Of a DNA stretch of 9,797 bases, positions 7,076-9,797 are shown piece by piece. This DNA comes from Chthoniobacter sp. (GTDB taxonomy: Bacteria; Verrucomicrobiota; Verrucomicrobiia; Chthoniobacterales; Chthoniobacteraceae). How positions within the stretch are numbered: the first letter of the stretch is position 1; every line of letters starts with the position of its first letter. The stretch spans positions 1-9,797 of the forward strand of contig JANXSB010000529.1 of the NCBI GenBank assembly GCA_025352865.1, in the 5' to 3' direction. Under the pieces are notes generated by a model. The model ran no database searches and had not been told where the DNA came from. It saw nothing but the letters and a program-made list of their open reading frames with translations. The translations under genes were made by a program, and so were the position numbers.

Positions 7076-7504
7076 ATGTACCGCAAAATCCTCGTCGCCC
7101 TCGACACCTCCGCATCCGATCAGGAGCTGCTCCCACACGTCGCGCAGCTCGCCCTTTTGGTGAAAAGCCAGCTCCTCCTCCTGCACGTCGCCGACGGCTG
7201 GGTCGCCCGCAATTTCGACCAGCTCAACCTCGCCGAATCCGAGGAAATGCAGGCCGACTGGCGCTACCTCGAAGACACCGCCGCCCGCCTGCGCGCCGAG
7301 ACCGGCCTGACCATCGAGACGCGCCTCGCACTCGGCAGCCCGCCCGCGCAAATCCTCAAAGTCGCCGAGACCGACGCCTGCGATCTCATCGCCTTCGCCT
7401 CGCACGGACACCGCCTCGTCGGAGACATCATCCACGGCAGCACCATCGAAACCGTGCGCCACAAAGCGCGCGTCTCCATCCTCGTAGTCCCGCCGAAAAA
7501 ATAA
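7076..7504 (+). CDS. Universal stress protein, UspA family
   Basis: Single-domain UspA-like protein of 142 aa with the alpha/beta nucleotide-binding fold. Seen: first strand YRKILVALDTS (Asp10 in the adenine-contact position), the LLLLHV strand, LALGSPPAQILKVAE, CDLIAFASHGH, and the C-terminal strand VSILVVP. The ATP motif G-x2-G-x9-G-S/T is present except for its first Gly: Ala108-x2-Gly111-x9-Gly121-Ser122-Thr123, so ATP binding is likely but not certain. An in-frame start at 7037 would overlap mntH; ATG 7076 begins right at the first strand and is preferred. It is 14 bp downstream of mntH and almost surely shares its MntR-controlled transcript, which suggests a role under manganese limitation or oxidative stress. 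Confidence 0.92.
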   Translation: MYRKILVALDTSASDQELLPHVAQLALLVKSQLLLLHVADGWVARNFDQLNLAESEEMQADWRYLEDTAARLRAETGLTIETRLALGSPPAQILKVAETDACDLIAFASHGHRLVGDIIHGSTIETVRHKARVSILVVPPKK

Positions 7505-7596
7505 CGATGTAGCGGCGGTCTATGACCGCCGCTGATCTCGCGGGCGGAGGCGGTGCGGAGCCAGACGACGCGTGTGCTCCGAGATTGGCGACATCG
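7505..7596. other. Convergent intergenic gap
   Basis: A 92-bp gap between the 3' ends of usp and the degenerate ketosynthase gene. Apart from the hairpin at 7511-7533 I see nothing in it. A 24-codon minus-strand frame starting at 7595 has no ribosome binding site or family resemblance. Confidence 0.5.
7511..7533. terminator. Perfect 10-bp hairpin between convergent usp and ketosynthase genes
   Basis: AGCGGCGGTC (7511-7520) is followed by the 3-base loop TAT and its exact complement GACCGCCGCT (7524-7533), 7 bp after the usp stop. On the minus strand it is followed by a T-rich stretch (ATCGTTATTTTTTC) inside the end of usp, so it may terminate the ketosynthase operon better than usp. On the plus strand there is no T-tract. 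It could instead be a copy of a dispersed REP-like palindrome. Confidence 0.6.
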
Positions 7597-8673
7597 TCAT
7601 CCGACGCGCGCCAGCACCAGCCCGCCCGCCTGCTGGTTAAATCCGAGCGTCGAGACGAGCGCGGTTTTCAAAGCCCCGCCTCGCGACTCCGAGCCGGGCA
7701 CCTCGCCCTTCGCCAACGCCAGCGCGGCAACGACGACTTGCATCAGCGCGCTCGCGCCGAGCGCCTCGCCGAATGCCCGTTTCGGAAAATACGCCGCCGC
7801 CCGCGGACAGTGTTGCGCGATTGCGGCGCTTTCCGCGCGATCCACAAACGTCCCGTTTGCGCAGCCGATGACGACATCCGCGGCGGATGCGCGAACCAAA
7901 TCCGCAAACACGCGATCCAGCGCCGCCGCCGCTTCCGCCCGCCGGAAGACGGATACGCCTTCATGCAGCGCTGCGATCTTCGTCCGCCCCTCGCGCGCGA
8001 GGACCAGTGCCGCCGCGCCTTCCGCGAGCAGCGCGCCCCGCGACCCCGCGTCCGTACCGCGCGCCAGCCGCCATTCGCGATACGCCGCGCAGAGCACCCA
8101 ATCCATTTCCTCGCTACCGACGACCACGACTTGCGCGAGGTCGCTGGTGTCGAGCAGTTGCTCCGCAAACTTCAGCGCGGCGATTCCCACGGAGCTGTCG
8201 CCGACGAGCGTGTAGCTCGCGCCGTCGATCCCGAGCTGCGCGGCGAAATGACTGGCCGGCGCGTTATAGACCGTCTCGGGAAAAAGCAGCGGGCTCGCAG
8301 CGTTCGCGCCCTGCTTCACGAGCTGCTCATAAAACCGGCGCGTGTAGGCCACGCCGCCGCTCGAAATCGCGAAGACGACGGCGGTTTGTGCCGCCAGTTC
8401 CGGCGTCATCGTGATGCCCGCGTTTTCCAAAGCCGCGAGCCCCGCCGCGACGGCAAAATACGAAATCGCGCTCGACCGCCGCAGCCGCGGATTGCGCCCC
8501 AGCGCCTCGACCAGCTTCATCGGCACCGGCGCATAGCCCAGCGCGCGGCCCGTCTCGGGATTCGCGATGCTCTTCACCTCCGCCGTGTCGCCCGCCCTCA
8601 GCCGCGCCCACACCTCATCCAGCCCCGCGCCTAGGGGCGTCACCCAGCCCATGCCAGCGAGGTGCGCGCTCAC
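7597..8673 (-). CDS. Catalytically degenerate ketosynthase (chain-length-factor-like KAS homologue)
   Basis: A 358-aa protein with ketosynthase fold marks (N-terminal GMGWVTPLGAGLDEVWARLRAG, YNAPASHFAAQLGI at 136-149, LLAEGAAALVL at 215-224, LGASALMQ, C-terminal STLGFNQQAGGLVLA) but no catalytic residues. The nucleophile-elbow region reads LVGDSSVGIAAL (156-167) with no Cys, Asp159 or a Ser being the likely replacement. The HGT motif is NGT (Asn273) and the GH of the second His motif is GE (Glu303), although Lys298 is kept. The GFGGTNA glycine loop has become GFNQQAG. It probably works as a non-catalytic partner of the ketosynthase immediately upstream, as chain-length factors do in type II polyketide and aryl-polyene systems; this is inference. 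The GTG start overlaps the upstream stop (GTGA) and has an excellent ribosome binding site. Confidence 0.87.
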   Translation of the reverse strand: MSAHLAGMGWVTPLGAGLDEVWARLRAGDTAEVKSIANPETGRALGYAPVPMKLVEALGRNPRLRRSSAISYFAVAAGLAALENAGITMTPELAAQTAVVFAISSGGVAYTRRFYEQLVKQGANAASPLLFPETVYNAPASHFAAQLGIDGASYTLVGDSSVGIAALKFAEQLLDTSDLAQVVVVGSEEMDWVLCAAYREWRLARGTDAGSRGALLAEGAAALVLAREGRTKIAALHEGVSVFRRAEAAAALDRVFADLVRASAADVVIGCANGTFVDRAESAAIAQHCPRAAAYFPKRAFGEALGASALMQVVVAALALAKGEVPGSESRGGALKTALVSTLGFNQQAGGLVLARVG

Positions 8674-9797
8674 GACTCGCCTCCTTCCAAAACAACCGAC
8701 GCATTCGTGCCGCCAAACCCAAAAGAATTCGACACCACGCAGCGCACCCGCGCGTCGCGCGCTTTATTCCCGACGATGTTCAGCGCCCACGCGGGATCGG
8801 GTTCCGCGTAGTTGATATTCGGCGGGAGAAACTGCCCGCGCAGCGCGAGCACGCAGAACGCCGCCTCGATCGCGCCCGCCGCGCCGAGCGCGTGGCCCAT
8901 CATGGATTTCGTCGAGCTGACCGGCACGCGGTCGCCGAAAAGCTGCGCGATGGCCGCGCCCTCGGTCGCGTCGTTGAAGGCCGTCGCCGTGCCGTGCGCG
9001 TTGATATAATCCACTTCGCCCGCCGTGCGCCGCGCATCCGTGAGCGCGCGCTCCATCGCCTGCCGCGGGCCGATGCCGCTGGGATGCGGCTGCGTGAGGT
9101 GATGGTTGTCCGTCGAGATGCCATAGCCCGTGACCTCCGCCAAAATCTGCGCGCCGCGCCGTCTCGCCGACTCCATTTCCTCCAGCGCGAGAATCGCCGC
9201 GCCCTCGCCGAGCACGAGGCCCGTGCGGTTTTTGTCGAAAGGACGGCTGCGTTCCGCGGTCGAAGCCTGGAGCGAGTCGAACCCCGCGAAGACCATCTCC
9301 GCAATCACATCGTACCCGCCGCACAGCACGCGTTGATGAATGCCCGCGCGCACCAGCCGGAACGCATGCCCGACCGCGTTCGTCCCCGACGCGCACGCAT
9401 TCGCGATGATCTGGCTCGGGCACGCAAACCCGCCCGCCTCCAGCGCATCCAGCACCGCCTTCTGCGGCAGATAATTCGCCAGCCACCCCGCCCGCTCCCG
9501 CGGCTTTTTTTTCTCCACCTGCGCCCGGTAAAACTGCTCCCCGAAACTCATCCCCCCGCTCGTCGTCCCCACCACAAACAACTCCGGCACAAACCCCGCA
9601 TCCTGCGCCCGCATCTCCCGCACCGCCGCGATCATCATCTCCGAAGCCGGATGCAGCTTTCGCCTTTCGCCTTTCGCCTTTCGCCTTTCCCCCACCTGCC
9701 CCGCCGTCTTGCACCGCGTCCGGCTCACGTCGAAGCGCGTCACCGGCGACACCGCATCACGCCCCTCGCGCAGCGCCCGCGCCGTTTCCTCCGCGCC
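8670..9797 (-). CDS. Beta-ketoacyl-ACP synthase II-type (FabF-like) ketosynthase, N-terminus off window
   Basis: Decarboxylating Claisen condensation enzyme of fatty-acid or type II polyketide assembly. The frame is open to the right edge. Residues ahead of the nominal GTG at 9752 (GAEETARALREGRDAVSPVT) match the normal ketosynthase N-terminus, so the true start is outside, only about 10-20 residues away. The full triad is present: Cys in NACASGTNAVG (codon 9395-9393), His in NAHGTATAFND (8996-8994) and His in KSMMGHALGAAGA (8894-8892), plus the C-terminal loop NSFGFGGTNASVVLE. Normal FabF has about 25-28 residues between AGxV and the next helix; here there are about 16, encoded mostly by a heptamer tandem repeat (GERRKAKGERRK). 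It overlaps the degenerate partner gene by 4 bp. Primary-metabolism FabF is less likely because of that partner. Confidence 0.93.
   Translation of the reverse strand, partial: GAEETARALREGRDAVSPVTRFDVSRTRCKTAGQVGERRKAKGERRKLHPASEMMIAAVREMRAQDAGFVPELFVVGTTSGGMSFGEQFYRAQVEKKKPRERAGWLANYLPQKAVLDALEAGGFACPSQIIANACASGTNAVGHAFRLVRAGIHQRVLCGGYDVIAEMVFAGFDSLQASTAERSRPFDKNRTGLVLGEGAAILALEEMESARRRGAQILAEVTGYGISTDNHHLTQPHPSGIGPRQAMERALTDARRTAGEVDYINAHGTATAFNDATEGAAIAQLFGDRVPVSSTKSMMGHALGAAGAIEAAFCVLALRGQFLPPNINYAEPDPAWALNIVGNKARDARVRCVVSNSFGFGGTNASVVLEGGES
8680..8688 (-). promoter_or_regulatory. Strong Shine-Dalgarno that fixes the GTG start of the degenerate ketosynthase
   Basis: Minus-strand GGAAGGAGG ends 6 nt before GTG 8673-8671. 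It lies inside the last codons of the upstream ketosynthase (the Glu-Gly-Gly stretch). With the 4-bp stop/start overlap this points to translational coupling and a roughly equal supply of the two proteins. It is the clearest ribosome binding site in the window. Confidence 0.8.
9657..9689. repeat. Heptanucleotide tandem repeat (CTTTCGC)n inside the ketosynthase gene
   Basis: Four exact copies of CTTTCGC (9657-9684) and a partial fifth (9685-9689). On the coding strand the unit is GCGAAAG. Because 7 is not a multiple of 3, the protein repeats every 21 nt as GERRKAK. Loss or gain of one or two units would frameshift the gene; only changes of three units keep the frame. It falls at a surface position between the first strand/helix region and the SEMMIAAVREM helix, where ketosynthases vary. 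Confidence 0.9.

Noticed and set aside
5670..7136. Minus-strand open frame of about 490 codons opposite mntH
   Set aside because: Highly charged Asp/Glu/Arg-rich product without motifs; mntH on the other strand has unmistakable DPGN and MPHN motifs.
7522..8634. Plus-strand open frame of about 370 codons opposite the degenerate ketosynthase
   Set aside because: Arg/Ala/Pro-rich composition, no homology I can recognise, while the opposite strand carries a ketosynthase-like fold with a strong ribosome binding site.
7597..8673. Calling the second ketosynthase a pseudogene
   Set aside because: The frame is intact, length and fold motifs are kept, and it has a strong ribosome binding site with coupled start; loss of catalytic residues fits a functional non-catalytic subunit better than decay.
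9750..9752. GTG as the start of the FabF-like ketosynthase
   Set aside because: Upstream in-frame residues match the conserved ketosynthase N-terminus and the frame stays open to the window edge, so the gene is partial rather than starting here.
1..9797. CRISPR array, tRNA genes, transposase or phage genes
   Set aside because: No spaced direct repeats of CRISPR type, no cloverleaf-like sequence and no integrase or transposase motif found in reading both strands by eye.

Overview
The window is GC-rich, gene-dense bacterial DNA. The organism is most likely a member of the Verrucomicrobiota or a near relative. This is an inference from the YebC N-terminus (MGRQWLQAKRE rather than the usual MAGHSKW), the scarcity of Shine-Dalgarno sequences, and heptanucleotide tandem repeats at two loci. 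No rRNA or other phylogenetic marker is present to prove it. I see no tRNA, rRNA, CRISPR array, insertion sequence or prophage gene.

Left part (1-2350). A chaperone gene, htpG, runs leftward off the window edge, so its C-terminus is missing. A YebC-type regulator is transcribed rightward from the 164-bp gap beside it. An imperfect inverted repeat built from degenerate ATGAAGG-like heptamers lies between yebC and the convergent MFS gene and supplies the last codons of that MFS gene.

Middle part (2327-7504). This is a manganese-homeostasis locus arranged around a divergent control region (5573-5681). Leftward runs a tight series: mntR (manganese-sensing DtxR-family repressor with all six metal ligands of the Bacillus protein), a mutarotase-fold-like protein of unknown role, a small lipoprotein of unknown family, and an MFS transporter. 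Rightward run an NRAMP-type Mn(II) transporter (mntH) and, 14 bp later, a universal stress protein. A good sigma70-like promoter for mntH overlaps a 19-bp element matching the DtxR/IdeR operator at about 15-16 positions. Feedback control is therefore readable directly from the DNA: Mn-loaded MntR should shut off mntH-usp.

Right part (7511-9797). A perfect 10-bp hairpin separates the usp gene from two leftward ketosynthase genes that overlap by 4 bp (GTGA) with a strong ribosome binding site. The first is a complete-looking FabF-type enzyme with a Cys-His-His triad; its extreme N-terminus lies off the window. The second has the same fold signature but has lost all three catalytic residues, like a chain-length factor. 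Such a pair suggests the end of a type II polyketide/aryl-polyene-like or specialised fatty-acid cluster continuing beyond the right edge. The active ketosynthase contains an in-frame run of four GCGAAAG heptamers in its coding sequence, where gain or loss of one unit would break the frame. That makes it the most unusual feature of the window.
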